Shown here piece by piece: positions 50,252 to 59,417 of a stretch of 64,000 nucleotides of DNA; the first letter of the stretch is position 1; each line of letters starts with the position of its first letter. Under the pieces are notes generated by a model. It was not told where the DNA came from and did not search any database. It was given only the letters and a program-made list of their open reading frames with translations. The DNA is taken from NCBI GenBank assembly GCA_039812375.1, contig JBDIAO010000001.1:112138-176137 (forward strand), written 5' to 3'. The DNA is from JAGOME01 sp039812375 (lineage in GTDB: Bacteria > Actinomycetota > Actinomycetes > Actinomycetales > Dermatophilaceae). Position numbers and translations under genes: made by a program.

Positions 50252-51430
50252 TCAGGATGAGCCTGACGATCCTGGAGTGCTGACAGCTACCGGAGTTGCC
50301 TCGGCACGAGCGATGCTGGCGATCCGGTTGCTCACCACGGTGACCGCGAGGATCGTCACGATGGCGCTGAGGAGCAGGGCCGGGGGCTCATCGGGTGTGA
50401 GCAGGTGCATCGAGGTCCCCATGGCAACGGCAGCGACAGGCACGCCGAGCTGTGCGCTTGTGGAGACGGCGATGGGCCACGGTTGCCCCGTGAAGGCACC
50501 CAAGGTGTGCACGGCCACGGCACCGAGTCCGAGACTGGCGCCGAGGGCCATCGCTGCGGGATGGACGAGCAGGTCCCGGAGCTGGAGTGAGGAGCCCAGC
50601 CAGACGAAGAAGATCGGCGTGAAGAACCCCTCGGTCAGCGCGAACACCTGACGAGCCACCCGGCGCGGTTCGCCCACACCGGCCACCGCGAGTCCGGTGG
50701 CGAACCCGGCGAGCATGATCGACACGTGCAAGAGCTGGGCGATCGCCCCGATCGCGAACAGGGCCACCAGGACGCTGCGCAGCTCAATGGCCAGGCCGCG
50801 CTCCTCAGACACTTCGTGCACCGCCTGGCGTCGCCCCGACTTCTCCGCCCAGCGAAGGACGATCCAGAAGACGAGCGCCGCGGCAGCAACGAGCACCGCG
50901 CCGAGCGCTGCCCGGGGTGCGTGTGCCGGATCCATGACGAGTGGCAACAGGACGATGCAGGCCGCGTCGGCCAGCGCCAGCTGAGGCAGCAGGGCCACGA
51001 TGGACGGGCCGGTCAGGGGGACACCCTCCAGTGCCGGCATGACGATCGATGCCGATGAGGAGGCGAGCAGCACGGCATACATCAGGCCGTGTCCAGTGCC
51101 GAAAGCCGACGCCAGCAGCGCACCGACCCCGACCGATACCACGGCGATTCCCACCGCCCGCAGCACCCCTGCCTTGAGGCCTGCCCGCAGGGCGGGGTTG
51201 CGCACCGGGACATGGCTGCCGGCGACGAACATGACGAGGGCGAAGCCCACCTCGCCGAGGAAGGAGAACGTCGCATCGGCCGGGGTGAGTACGTGCAGAC
51301 CCGTTTCGCCGAGGACGATCCCGACAGTGAGTTCGCCGATGACGACCGGCAGCCGGAACTGGCGAGGCAGCGCGAGCAGTGGGCCTAGCAGCGCCACCGC
51401 GCAGATCAGGGCGAGTTGGGCGAAGGTCAT
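50252..51430 (-). CDS. Cation/proton antiporter (CPA2 family)
   Basis: The 392-residue protein has about eleven hydrophobic helices, with LPVVIGELTVGIVLGETGLHVL, VMFVAGSHVPV and VAMLASSSASIVMPALEG-type segments. It fits the monovalent cation:proton antiporter-2 family. The acidic residues of the ion site lie in the mid helices. It would exchange Na+ or K+ for protons. The ATG at 51430 overlaps the stop of the upstream ParB-like gene (ATGA). Confidence 0.88.
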   Translation of the reverse strand: MTFAQLALICAVALLGPLLALPRQFRLPVVIGELTVGIVLGETGLHVLTPADATFSFLGEVGFALVMFVAGSHVPVRNPALRAGLKAGVLRAVGIAVVSVGVGALLASAFGTGHGLMYAVLLASSSASIVMPALEGVPLTGPSIVALLPQLALADAACIVLLPLVMDPAHAPRAALGAVLVAAAALVFWIVLRWAEKSGRRQAVHEVSEERGLAIELRSVLVALFAIGAIAQLLHVSIMLAGFATGLAVAGVGEPRRVARQVFALTEGFFTPIFFVWLGSSLQLRDLLVHPAAMALGASLGLGAVAVHTLGAFTGQPWPIAVSTSAQLGVPVAAVAMGTSMHLLTPDEPPALLLSAIVTILAVTVVSNRIASIARAEATPVAVSTPGSSGSS

Positions 51431-51879
51431 GCCTTGTGCGGCAACGGGGTGAGGACCAGGGGGATGTCGGTGTTCTCGTCGGTGTGATAGCTCGCGCACA
51501 CCCGGTGGTAACCGTCGGCGACGACGAGGGGCAGATCTGCCGTCAGGTCACCGCGCACGGCGAGGATCGGGCTGAGGGCTATTCGCTTGACGATCTTGTG
51601 CAGGTCGGCGCGCACATGCACGTTGTCGGTGTCGAGCAGCGGGAGGCGTGAGGCCCTCAGAATGTCCTTCGCCTTGCCGTGTACCACTGTGCTGGTGCGC
51701 AGGGCGGCGATGGTGGCCTCGACGACATCGGGGCCGGCGAGCAAGGAGAGGTATGCCGCCGCCGCCGGGTAGTCGTGCTCCTCGGGGGCAGCCAGCCAAC
51801 GCACCGCTGGTCCACCCGCGTCGGTGGACGAGGCAGCCTTGTCCGAGTGGTTGTCGTTGTCGTTGTCGTTGTGAGTCAT
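51427..51879 (-). CDS. Unknown protein with ParB/sulfiredoxin-like segment, coupled to the antiporter
   Basis: The 150-residue protein has an Asn/Asp-rich start from a GTTGTC repeat, then a helix-rich region and VVADGYHRVCASYHTDE, which resembles the ParB/sulfiredoxin GxHR motif. It has no DNA-binding helix-turn-helix. Its stop overlaps the antiporter start, so it likely serves the antiporter, for example as a nucleotide-binding regulator. That role is inferred. GAGGAG lies before ATG 51879. Confidence 0.6.
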   Translation of the reverse strand: MTHNDNDNDNHSDKAASSTDAGGPAVRWLAAPEEHDYPAAAAYLSLLAGPDVVEATIAALRTSTVVHGKAKDILRASRLPLLDTDNVHVRADLHKIVKRIALSPILAVRGDLTADLPLVVADGYHRVCASYHTDENTDIPLVLTPLPHKA

Positions 51880-51948
51880 CGCACGTGCTCCTCTTCTCAG
51901 GTCATGCTCGTGGGTCCAGGTCATTCCCTTCGGTGACTCTCATTCCCT

Positions 51949-53445
51949 TCAGTGAGTCGAGCCCTGGACCGTGGCGATCCACGCTTCGACCTCGCGGGCC
52001 GAGCGCGGCATGCTCGCGGACAGGTTCTCGTGTCCGTCCGCGGTGACCAGGACGTCGTCCTCGATGCGCACGCCGATGCCGCGGAAGCGCTCAGGTGCCT
52101 TGAGATCGTCGGCCTTGAAATACAACCCGGGTTCGACGGTGAGCACCATCCCGGGCTCGAGCACGGCGTCCATGTACTGCTCGCGGGTGGCCAGGGCGCA
52201 GTCGTGGACGTCGATGCCCAGGTGGTGACTGGTGCCGTGGACCATCCAGCGCCGGTGGAACTGGCCGTGCTCGGTGTCGAGGGTGTCCCGCACGCTCACG
52301 CCCTCGGGGAGCAGGCCCCAGTCGTGCAGGCGCTGCGCGATGACGGCGATGGCGGCGGCGTGGATGTCAGAGAACCGGTTCCCCGGCTTGACGGCGGCCA
52401 GCCCGGCCTCCTGGGCGGCATACACCGCCTCGTAGATCTCCCGCTGGGCGTCGCTGAACGTGCCAGCGACCGGCAGGGTACGGGTGATGTCGGCGGTGTA
52501 CAGATGATCGACCTCGACACCGGCGTCGAGCAGGAGCAGGTCGCCGTCGCGGATCTCTCCAGTGTTCTTGATCCAGTGCAGGGTTGTTGCGTGGTCCCCG
52601 CTGGCACAGATCGAGTCGTAACCGACCCCATTGCCGTCGTGGCGGGCGTGCAGCCCGAAGACGCCCTCGACCCAGCGCTCGCCCCGTCCGTTGGCCAAGG
52701 CCTGCGGCAGATCGGCGATGACCGCTTCGAATGCGGTGTGGGTCGCCGCCACCGCCGCCCGCATCTGCTCGATCTCGAACTCGTCCTTGACCATCCGCGC
52801 TGTGGACAGCGCTCTGGCGAGCTCTTCGTCAGCCTCCTGCAGGCCATCTGCGGCTGCGCCGTTGGCCACCCGGGCCTCGTCGAGCCGGGCGGTCAGCGCC
52901 GCCTCGGCGTCCCGAACGACCCGCACGGTGACACTGCCGGCGTCCTTGGCCACCGCGTCGAGGAACTCGTCGATATGCCGGGCGGTCAGGCCGAGCTCGA
53001 GCTCGACGTCGGCGATGCTCGGACGGGCGCCGACCCAGAACTCGCCGTATCGGCTGTCGGCGAAGAACTCGTCGCTGTCCCGGTCAGCGAGGGGGCGGAA
53101 ATAGAGCACCGCCTCGTGCCCCCCGTCCTCGAGCGGCTCGAGGACGAGCACCGCGTCCGGCTCCCGGTCCGCGCCGAGGCCGGTCAGGTGGGCGAAGGCG
53201 CTGTGCGGGCGGAAGACGTAGTCGGTGTCGTTGGAGCGCACTTTCAGGCCGCCGGCGGGGATGACCAGCCGCTCACCGGGGTATGCCGCGCTCACCTGCT
53301 CCCGACGTCGTGCGGCATACGGAGCCGCAGGGGAGGGGCCGGTGGCCATGGGCCGACGCGGCGCCCAGTCCTCCTTGACGAAGGTGCGGAACTCCTCTGT
53401 CGTCGGACGTGCGCGGTTGTCGGACTTCCTCTGCTCTTCGCTCAC
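51949..53445 (-). CDS. pepP: Xaa-Pro aminopeptidase (aminopeptidase P, M24B)
   Basis: The 498-residue metalloprotease removes the first residue from peptides with Pro second. Ligands: LLLLDAGVEVDHLYTADITRT (two Asp), MVHGTSHHLGIDVHD (His), VLTVEPGLYF (Glu) and GIGVRIEDDVLV (Glu). The N-terminal domain (about 50-210) is the creatinase fold. The GTG at 53445 is the family start. The MFS gene lies on the same strand with its stop 17 bases upstream. Confidence 0.94.
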   Translation of the reverse strand: MSEEQRKSDNRARPTTEEFRTFVKEDWAPRRPMATGPSPAAPYAARRREQVSAAYPGERLVIPAGGLKVRSNDTDYVFRPHSAFAHLTGLGADREPDAVLVLEPLEDGGHEAVLYFRPLADRDSDEFFADSRYGEFWVGARPSIADVELELGLTARHIDEFLDAVAKDAGSVTVRVVRDAEAALTARLDEARVANGAAADGLQEADEELARALSTARMVKDEFEIEQMRAAVAATHTAFEAVIADLPQALANGRGERWVEGVFGLHARHDGNGVGYDSICASGDHATTLHWIKNTGEIRDGDLLLLDAGVEVDHLYTADITRTLPVAGTFSDAQREIYEAVYAAQEAGLAAVKPGNRFSDIHAAAIAVIAQRLHDWGLLPEGVSVRDTLDTEHGQFHRRWMVHGTSHHLGIDVHDCALATREQYMDAVLEPGMVLTVEPGLYFKADDLKAPERFRGIGVRIEDDVLVTADGHENLSASMPRSAREVEAWIATVQGSTH

Positions 53446-53462
53446 ACCGTCCAGTCTGGCAC

Positions 53463-55184
53463 TCAGGTGGCCGGGATCGGCTCGCGTGCGCCGGTTGGTG
53501 CCCCGGGGTTCTCGCCCCTCCTGTCGGTGTCGTCGCCCGCACCGCTCCCGTCGGTGTGCTCCTCCTCGCCGTTCTCGTCATCCGGCTCGGGGGCTGATAG
53601 CGCCATCGCGTCGAGCACCTCGTGGCCGGCCTCCTCGCTGACCGGCGCGTGGGCGTGCCGCAGCGGGATCACCTTGATGCCGAGGGTCGCCAGGAAGACG
53701 AGGGCGAGGATCGGCAGCCCGAGGAGGAAGACCGCGTGCAGCCGCTCGGCCAGACCCTGGCGGACGGCATCGAGGACGACCGGGGGCAGCGCGGCCATGG
53801 CCTGCGGGTCGAGTACCGAGCCGACCCCGGCGGTGGAGCCGCTCGAGGCCATCTTCGCGGCGATCGCCGGCGGAAGGTGGCCGGTGATCGCCTCCTGCAG
53901 GCCGGTCGTCATGACCGTGCCGAAGATCGCGATCCCGACCGTCGACCCGACGTTGCGGAAGAACTGGGTCGATGCGGTCGCGATGCCCAGGTCGTGGTGG
54001 GCGGCGGCGTTTTGGACGACGAGGGTGTACTGCTGCAAAGCCAGGCCGAGGCCGACCCCGACGACGACCATGGCCCCGGTCAGCTCGCCCTCGGTCGCGG
54101 TGTGATCCAGGCGGGTGAGCAGCCAGATGCCGCCAGCCATGACGGCCACCCCGGCGAGCATGATGCCCTTGTAGTGCCCGGTGCGGGTGATCACCTGCCC
54201 GGCGAGGATGCCGCAGACGATCATCCCGAGCATGAGCGGCAGCAGGATGAGGCCGGAGTTCGTCGCGTTGACCCCGATGACGCCCTGCGCAAAGACCGGG
54301 ATGTAGATGATCGATCCGAACATGACCATGGCCAACCCGAAGCTCGCGATGTTGGCGAAGGTGAAGATCGAGCTACGGAACAACCGCAGCGGCAGGATTG
54401 GCTCGCTCGCCCGCAGCTCGGCCCAGACGAATGCGCCGAGGAAGACGGCGCCGGCGCCGAACAGGGAGAGGATGACCGTCGAGGACCAGGCATAGGTGGT
54501 GCCGCCCCACGAGGTCGCGAGCAGGATCGTCACCAGAGCGGGGGTGAGGGTGAGAATGCCGGCGACGTCGATCTGGGCGTCCCGGCGCTGGTGCGGGGTG
54601 TGCAGGAAACGGGCGACGACGGCGGTGGCGGCCAGCCCGACCGGGATCGAAGCCCAGAAGAGCCAGCGCCAGCCAAAGTGGTCGGTGATCCAGCCGCCGG
54701 CGAGCGGGCCGGCGATCGCGGTGAGCCCGAAGACGGCACCCATGTAGCCCTGGTACTTCCCACGCTGACGGGGCGGGATGATGTCGCCGATGATCGTCTG
54801 GGCGAGCGGCATGATCGTGCCCATACCCAGGCCCTGGATGGCCCGGGCAGCCACCAGGGTCCAGAAGTTCGGGGCCAGCCCGCTGATCACCGATCCGACC
54901 ATGAAGACGACCAGGCCGCCGAGGAAGAAGCCGCGCCGACCGTACAGGTCACTGAACTTGCCGACGATGGGCACGACGATCGCCGAGACGAGCATCGCGG
55001 CGGTGGCCACCCACGAGTAGTGGTCCATCCCCCCGAGTTCGGCGACGATGCGCGGCATGGCCGGCCCGACGATGGTCTGGCTGATCGAGGCGACGAGCAT
55101 GCCGAGCATGAGGCCGATGAAGACCCGTCGGCTCGTCGAGTCGAGCCGGAACGTCGCGGCAGGGGAGGAGATCGTTGATTGCAC
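53463..55184 (-). CDS. MFS multidrug exporter, DHA2 family (14 helices)
   Basis: The 573-residue drug:H+ antiporter has the motif-A segment GKFSDLYGRRGFFLGG and LGMGTIMPLAQTIIGDIIPPRQRGKYQG, typical of EmrB/QacA-type pumps. The Glu/Asp/Gly-rich tail after about 525 is cytoplasmic. It is divergent from a TetR gene across a 30-bp palindrome, so drug-induced derepression is likely. The GTG at 55184 sits a few bases after a TGTATA -10 box and has no ribosome-binding site. Confidence 0.92.
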   Translation of the reverse strand: MQSTISSPAATFRLDSTSRRVFIGLMLGMLVASISQTIVGPAMPRIVAELGGMDHYSWVATAAMLVSAIVVPIVGKFSDLYGRRGFFLGGLVVFMVGSVISGLAPNFWTLVAARAIQGLGMGTIMPLAQTIIGDIIPPRQRGKYQGYMGAVFGLTAIAGPLAGGWITDHFGWRWLFWASIPVGLAATAVVARFLHTPHQRRDAQIDVAGILTLTPALVTILLATSWGGTTYAWSSTVILSLFGAGAVFLGAFVWAELRASEPILPLRLFRSSIFTFANIASFGLAMVMFGSIIYIPVFAQGVIGVNATNSGLILLPLMLGMIVCGILAGQVITRTGHYKGIMLAGVAVMAGGIWLLTRLDHTATEGELTGAMVVVGVGLGLALQQYTLVVQNAAAHHDLGIATASTQFFRNVGSTVGIAIFGTVMTTGLQEAITGHLPPAIAAKMASSGSTAGVGSVLDPQAMAALPPVVLDAVRQGLAERLHAVFLLGLPILALVFLATLGIKVIPLRHAHAPVSEEAGHEVLDAMALSAPEPDDENGEEEHTDGSGAGDDTDRRGENPGAPTGAREPIPAT

Positions 55185-55194
55185 TGCGCAACCA

Positions 55195-55200
55195 TATACA
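55195..55200 (-). promoter_or_regulatory. Candidate -10 box of the MFS gene
   Basis: On the minus strand TGTATA ends about ten bases before the GTG at 55184, which would give a message with a leader of only a few bases. It lies next to the palindromic operator. Confidence 0.45.
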
Positions 55201-55205
55201 AAAGA

Positions 55206-55235
55206 TGCATGATCCGCAAATATGCGGATCGTGCA
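55206..55235. promoter_or_regulatory. TetR-type operator between the MFS pump and its regulator
   Basis: A 30-bp near-perfect palindrome: arm TGCATGATCCGCA, centre AATA, right arm TGCGGATCGTGCA with one mismatched pair. The inner 20 bp (55211-55230) are perfect. It sits between two divergent -10 boxes, as expected for a repressor of both genes. Confidence 0.8.
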
Positions 55236-55236
55236 G

Positions 55237-55242
55237 TTATAC
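55237..55242 (+). promoter_or_regulatory. Candidate -10 box for leaderless tetR transcription
   Basis: TTATAC ends seven bases before the GTG at 55250, so the transcript would start at the initiation codon. No ribosome-binding site with standard spacing precedes the GTG. Confidence 0.45.
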
Positions 55243-55249
55243 TGGAAGC

Positions 55250-55921
55250 GTGTCAGTCGTCACTGCAGCACCTGCCGGGGGAGCAGCCACCGAACGGGTC
55301 GGTGGGTCCGGCCCGGATGCGTGCGGTGGCCTGCGGGAACGCAAGAAGCGCGCCACCCGGGCCGCCATCCACCGCGCCGCGCTCGAACTCGCGCATTCCC
55401 AGGGGATCGACGGGGCAACCGTCGAGGCGATCGCCGAGCGTGCCGAGGTCTCTGCGCGCACCTTCTTCAACTACTTCCACTCTCGAGACGATGCCCTCAT
55501 CGGGGTCAACCCGGACGCTCCGGCCGAGATCGAGGCCGCCGTCAAGCAGTGTCCGAGTGAGGACACCGTGCGTGAGGTCGTACGCGCCGTCATGCTTGCC
55601 CGACTGAATGGGCTCACCGCCGATCGCAGGACGTGGGCCATGCGCCGGGACTTGGCTGTGGCTGATCCGCGCATTGGTGAACGGATGCTCGGAGCTGGCG
55701 TGCGGGTCGACCGAGCGGTTGTGGCAGCTCTCCTGGCTCGCGAGGCGCGCGCTCGCGGTGAGGAACTCGGCGAGCAGACTCGGCTCGAGGTGGCTGTTGC
55801 CGGCTACAGCGCCCTCGGTGCGGTGCGAGCCGCATTGAACCAGCACCTCGACTCGGGAATGCGCACGCCAATCGGCGCACTCGTGGACCGCGCCTTCGCC
55901 GCGCTCGACGCAGCGCGCTGA
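55250..55921 (+). CDS. TetR-family transcriptional repressor
   Basis: The 223-residue protein has an N-terminal helix-turn-helix (about 30-75: RERKKRATRAAIHRAALELA and IAERAEVSARTFFNYF) and a helical ligand domain. The divergent MFS pump and the palindrome suggest it represses that pump and itself. The stop TGA is immediately followed by the GTG of the acyl-CoA ligase, so the ligase may be in the same transcript. Confidence 0.9.
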   Translation: MSVVTAAPAGGAATERVGGSGPDACGGLRERKKRATRAAIHRAALELAHSQGIDGATVEAIAERAEVSARTFFNYFHSRDDALIGVNPDAPAEIEAAVKQCPSEDTVREVVRAVMLARLNGLTADRRTWAMRRDLAVADPRIGERMLGAGVRVDRAVVAALLAREARARGEELGEQTRLEVAVAGYSALGAVRAALNQHLDSGMRTPIGALVDRAFAALDAAR

Positions 55922-57448
55922 GTGGCATTCGTGGAGGTCCTGCCCGAACGGCTCAACCTCGCCGAGCACTGTCTCGGTCTGGGCCCAGGCTCTCCCCGAG
56001 ACCGGGACGCGGTCGCGTTGGTCGTCGTCCACGACGGCGAGCACCCCAGGCAGGGAGCGCAGAGGTGGACCTTCGGCGAGTTGGATGCTGCGGTGCGGGC
56101 GTGCGCTCATGGCCTGATCCGGCTTGGCCTGGCACCGGGTGACCGGCTGCTGCTGCGGCTGGGCAACGTTGCGGAGTTCCCCATCCTGTTCTTCGGCGCG
56201 ATCGCCGCTGGCCTCATCGCGGTTCCGACCTCGGCACAGCTCACCGCGGAAGAGGCCGGCTGGATCGCCCGTGACAGCGGTGCCGTGATGGTCGCCGGTG
56301 ACCTGCCGGCGGACAGCACGCTGCCCAGGATCACGATTGGGCGGGTGCGTCACTGGGTACGCAGTGGTCAGCAGGCGGCATACCGTCCGACCGCAGGCGG
56401 GGAGCCTGCCTTCCTCGTCTACACCAGTGGGACGACCGCAGAGCCCAAGGGCGTCTTGCACGCCCATCGCAGCGTGTGGGGGCGGCGGCCGATGTACCCC
56501 GGCTGGCACGCCATGGCTTGCGGGGACGTCGTCGCCCATGCCGGTGCCCTGAACTGGACCTACACCCTCGGGGTCGGCCTGACCGACCCATGGGCCGTCG
56601 GGGCGTGTGCAGTCGTGTATGCCGGGCGGCGCGACCCCGCAGTGTGGCAGCGGATCGTGCGGGACTACCGCGCGAGCATCTTTGCCGCAGTCCCCGGGGT
56701 CTACCGGCAGTGGCTGCGCACCGGCGTCGACCCGGTGGAGCTGGCCAGCCTGCGGCGCGTGCTCACTGCCGGGGAGGCCCTGACCCCAGGGCTGCATCGG
56801 GAATGGTTGGGGCGCACCGGGATCGACATGTACGAGGCGCTCGGGATGAGCGAGATCTCGACGTTCGTCTCCAGCGGGCCAGACGTGCCCGTGCGTGCGG
56901 GTTCGCCAGGGCGGGCGCAGCCCGGGCGCCGGGTCGCGGTGCTGCCCCTGAAGGGTGGCAACGATCCCTGCGAGGTGGGAGAGGTCGGTCTGCTCGCCGT
57001 ACACCGCAGCGACCCCGGGCTCATGCTCGGCTACTGGCAGCGGCCGGACGAGGATGCGGCCACCACCCGCGGGGAGTGGTTCGTCACCAGTGACGTCGTC
57101 GACATCGACGCCGACGGGTACGTCCACCACCACGGCCGAGCAGACGATGTGATCACCGCGTTGGGCTACCGGGTCTCGCCGGCCGAGGTCGAGCGAGTCC
57201 TTGAGCGGCATCCCGCCATCGCCGAGGTCGCGGTCACCGAGGCGCTCGTGCGTGACGGGGTCCACGTCGTCGCCGCCTTCGTCGTCCCGGCCGACCCAGA
57301 CGCCCCCGGCGGACTCGACGCGGCCTCCGTGCTGAGTTTCGCCGCCGAGCACTTGGCGGCATACAAGTGCCCCCGGGAGATCCGTTGGGTAGATGCGTTG
57401 CCGCGCACCGCGAACGGCAAGATCATCAGGCGCGCCTTGCGGGGGTGA
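55922..57448 (+). CDS. AMP-forming acyl-CoA ligase (benzoate-CoA ligase-like)
   Basis: The 508-residue adenylate-forming enzyme has FLVYTSGTTAEPKGVLHAHRS (P-loop), YEALGMSEISTF, a hinge GRADDVITALGYRVSPAEVE and the catalytic Lys in RTANGKIIRRAL. It activates a carboxylic acid to acyl-CoA via acyl-AMP. The overall pattern is nearest to medium-chain/benzoate-type ligases. The GTG at 55922 abuts the tetR stop with no gap. Confidence 0.88.
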   Translation: MAFVEVLPERLNLAEHCLGLGPGSPRDRDAVALVVVHDGEHPRQGAQRWTFGELDAAVRACAHGLIRLGLAPGDRLLLRLGNVAEFPILFFGAIAAGLIAVPTSAQLTAEEAGWIARDSGAVMVAGDLPADSTLPRITIGRVRHWVRSGQQAAYRPTAGGEPAFLVYTSGTTAEPKGVLHAHRSVWGRRPMYPGWHAMACGDVVAHAGALNWTYTLGVGLTDPWAVGACAVVYAGRRDPAVWQRIVRDYRASIFAAVPGVYRQWLRTGVDPVELASLRRVLTAGEALTPGLHREWLGRTGIDMYEALGMSEISTFVSSGPDVPVRAGSPGRAQPGRRVAVLPLKGGNDPCEVGEVGLLAVHRSDPGLMLGYWQRPDEDAATTRGEWFVTSDVVDIDADGYVHHHGRADDVITALGYRVSPAEVERVLERHPAIAEVAVTEALVRDGVHVVAAFVVPADPDAPGGLDAASVLSFAAEHLAAYKCPREIRWVDALPRTANGKIIRRALRG

Positions 57449-57498
57449 AAATGGGGGTGAATATGCCGTCGCAGGGGCGGCCCGCGTGGCGGTTGACC

Positions 57499-59244
57499 TC
57501 AGGGTAGGAGGGTCTCCCGGACCCGGCTGCGTACCTCGTTGGAGGACTCGTCGTCGGGCATCAGCTGACTGGCCTCTTCGGCTTCGACCCGGCGGTGATA
57601 GAGCCCGACCTCAGCAGTGATCCGTTCCTCAGTCCACCCGAGGATCGGCGCCATGAGCCGGGCTGCAGGCTCGGCTGCTGACAGGCCCCGGTCCCGGGCC
57701 TCGATGGAGATGCGGGTGCGTCGGGTGAGCGCGTCGGTGAGGTGGAGAGCGCCCTCGCTGCTCGCGGCATACACCATTTCCACCTTCAGGTGCTGCTCGC
57801 CACCAGGGAGGGGCTCACCCAGAGACGGGTTCGCCGCGACGAGTGCGAGCAACTCGCGGGTCAGGGTGCCGTATCGCTCCAGGAGATACTCGACCTGCTC
57901 CTCGGTGAGGCCGCTGCTCCGTGCCAGAAGGGCGGGCCGCTCCCGCAACCACTCCCAGCCGATGGCCCCGGCCAGTGGGATGTCCTCGGTGCCGGACTCG
58001 GGCCGGTCTCGCCCGAGGTCCTCCAGGGCGAGGTCGACCGCGTCCTTGGCCATCACCCGGTAGGTCGTGTACTTACCGCCGGCGACGACGACGAGCCCGG
58101 GTACCGGGGAGGCCACGACATGCTCGCGAGAGATCCTCGTCGTCGCCTCGGAGGCCGGGGTCGGCTCGGCATCCTCGTGCGGGGAGATGAGGGGACGCAG
58201 CCCCACGTAGACGCCGTCGATGTCGGCCCGGGTGAGTGGGTGGACGAGGACGGCGTTGACCGTGTCGAGGAGGTAGTCGATGTCGGCGGCGCTCGCGCTC
58301 GGGTGGGACCGGTCGAGGTGCCACGGGGTGTCCGTCGTGCCTACGATCCAGTGCTCGTCCCACGGGATGAGGAACAGGACGGACTTCTCGGTGCGCAGGA
58401 TGATCCCGCTTTGTGAGTCGATCCGGTCCCTCGGCACGACGAGGTGAACTCCCTTGGAGGCTCGCACCTTGAGCAGCTCAGGCACGTTCTCGAAGCCGCT
58501 CTCGGTGAGCATCCGGTGCACCTGATCGGTCCACACTCCGGTCGCCGCGACGATCCGGCGGGCGCGGATGGTCAACTCGGCGCCACTGACGTCGTCGAGG
58601 GCGCTCACTCCCACGACCCGGCCCTCGTCGCCCCGCAGGAACTTGGTCACGGCGACCCGGTTCGCTGCGTGAACGCCGTGCTGGACGCCCGTTCGGACGA
58701 GTTCGAGGACGAAACGTGCGTCGTCGACCTGTGCGTCGTAGTACTGGATCGCGCCGGTCAGGGTGTCGGGGCGCAGGCTCGGCATGATCCGCAGCGCGTG
58801 CTTCTTCGACAGGTGGCGGTGCCGGGGGAGTCCACCGTTCTGTCGCACCCCGAAGGCCAGCCCGTCATAGAGCGCGATACCGGAACCGACGTAGAAGCGC
58901 TCCCAGGCCGGGTGCTTGAGGGGGTACATGAAGGGCACTCCGCGCACGAGGTGCGGTGCGATCCGGGTCAGGAGCAAGCGGCGCTCCTGAAGGGCCTCGT
59001 GGACGAGGGTGAAGTCGAGCATCTCGAGGTAGCGCAGGCCGCCGTGGATGAGCTTGCTGCTCCGGCTCGATGTTCCACTGGCCCAGTCCCGGGCCTCGAC
59101 GATCCCTGTCGACAGGCCTCTGGTCACCGCGTCCAGGGCGGCGCCCGCGCCGACGACTCCGCCGCCGATGACGAGCACGTCCAGCTGCTCACCGCTGCCG
59201 AGGCGGTGCAAGGCGGCGATCCGAGCGGCTGGGGTCAAGGTCAT
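57499..59244 (-). CDS. glpD: Aerobic glycerol-3-phosphate dehydrogenase
   Basis: The 581-residue FAD enzyme oxidises glycerol-3-phosphate to dihydroxyacetone phosphate at the membrane. The N-terminal FAD site is LVIGGGVVGAGAALDAV, with SSRSSKLIHGGLRYLE, IPWDEHWIVGTTDTPW and VAGGKYTTYRVMAKDAVD following. The ATG at 59244 matches the family; the frame is open upstream. glpK lies upstream on the same strand with a 260-base gap that holds palindromes and repeats. Confidence 0.95.
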   Translation of the reverse strand: MTLTPAARIAALHRLGSGEQLDVLVIGGGVVGAGAALDAVTRGLSTGIVEARDWASGTSSRSSKLIHGGLRYLEMLDFTLVHEALQERRLLLTRIAPHLVRGVPFMYPLKHPAWERFYVGSGIALYDGLAFGVRQNGGLPRHRHLSKKHALRIMPSLRPDTLTGAIQYYDAQVDDARFVLELVRTGVQHGVHAANRVAVTKFLRGDEGRVVGVSALDDVSGAELTIRARRIVAATGVWTDQVHRMLTESGFENVPELLKVRASKGVHLVVPRDRIDSQSGIILRTEKSVLFLIPWDEHWIVGTTDTPWHLDRSHPSASAADIDYLLDTVNAVLVHPLTRADIDGVYVGLRPLISPHEDAEPTPASEATTRISREHVVASPVPGLVVVAGGKYTTYRVMAKDAVDLALEDLGRDRPESGTEDIPLAGAIGWEWLRERPALLARSSGLTEEQVEYLLERYGTLTRELLALVAANPSLGEPLPGGEQHLKVEMVYAASSEGALHLTDALTRRTRISIEARDRGLSAAEPAARLMAPILGWTEERITAEVGLYHRRVEAEEASQLMPDDESSNEVRSRVRETLLP

Positions 59245-59346
59245 GCGCTGGCCTGTGCGTGCATGACCACAGTGTGGCTCACCAGGGCCTGTTGAGCGAT
59301 GCTGTCGCCCTCTGCGACGCCGCCGTGGCCCTCTGCGACGCTGCAC

Positions 59347-59417
59347 CCCGGAACCATGGCTTCACCCCGGAAACCTTCCGGGGGGAAGCCATGGTTCCGG
59401 GATGGTCCCGAAAACGT
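59347..59417. repeat. Extragenic palindrome cluster, copy C (between glpK and glpD)
   Basis: Arms of 26 bp with one mismatch, CCCGGAACCATGGCTTCACC and continuing, meet around an ACC loop (59347-59401). CGGGATGGTCCCGAAAACGT (59398-59417) follows, which is the reverse complement of the first part of copy A at 19 of 20 positions. It lies after glpK and before glpD on their strand. Confidence 0.85.

Noticed and set aside
51952..54105. 717-codon open frame on the plus strand opposite aminopeptidase P and the MFS gene
   Set aside because: It is the antisense frame of two well-recognised genes. High GC content leaves few stops in that frame, and the translation has no family signature.
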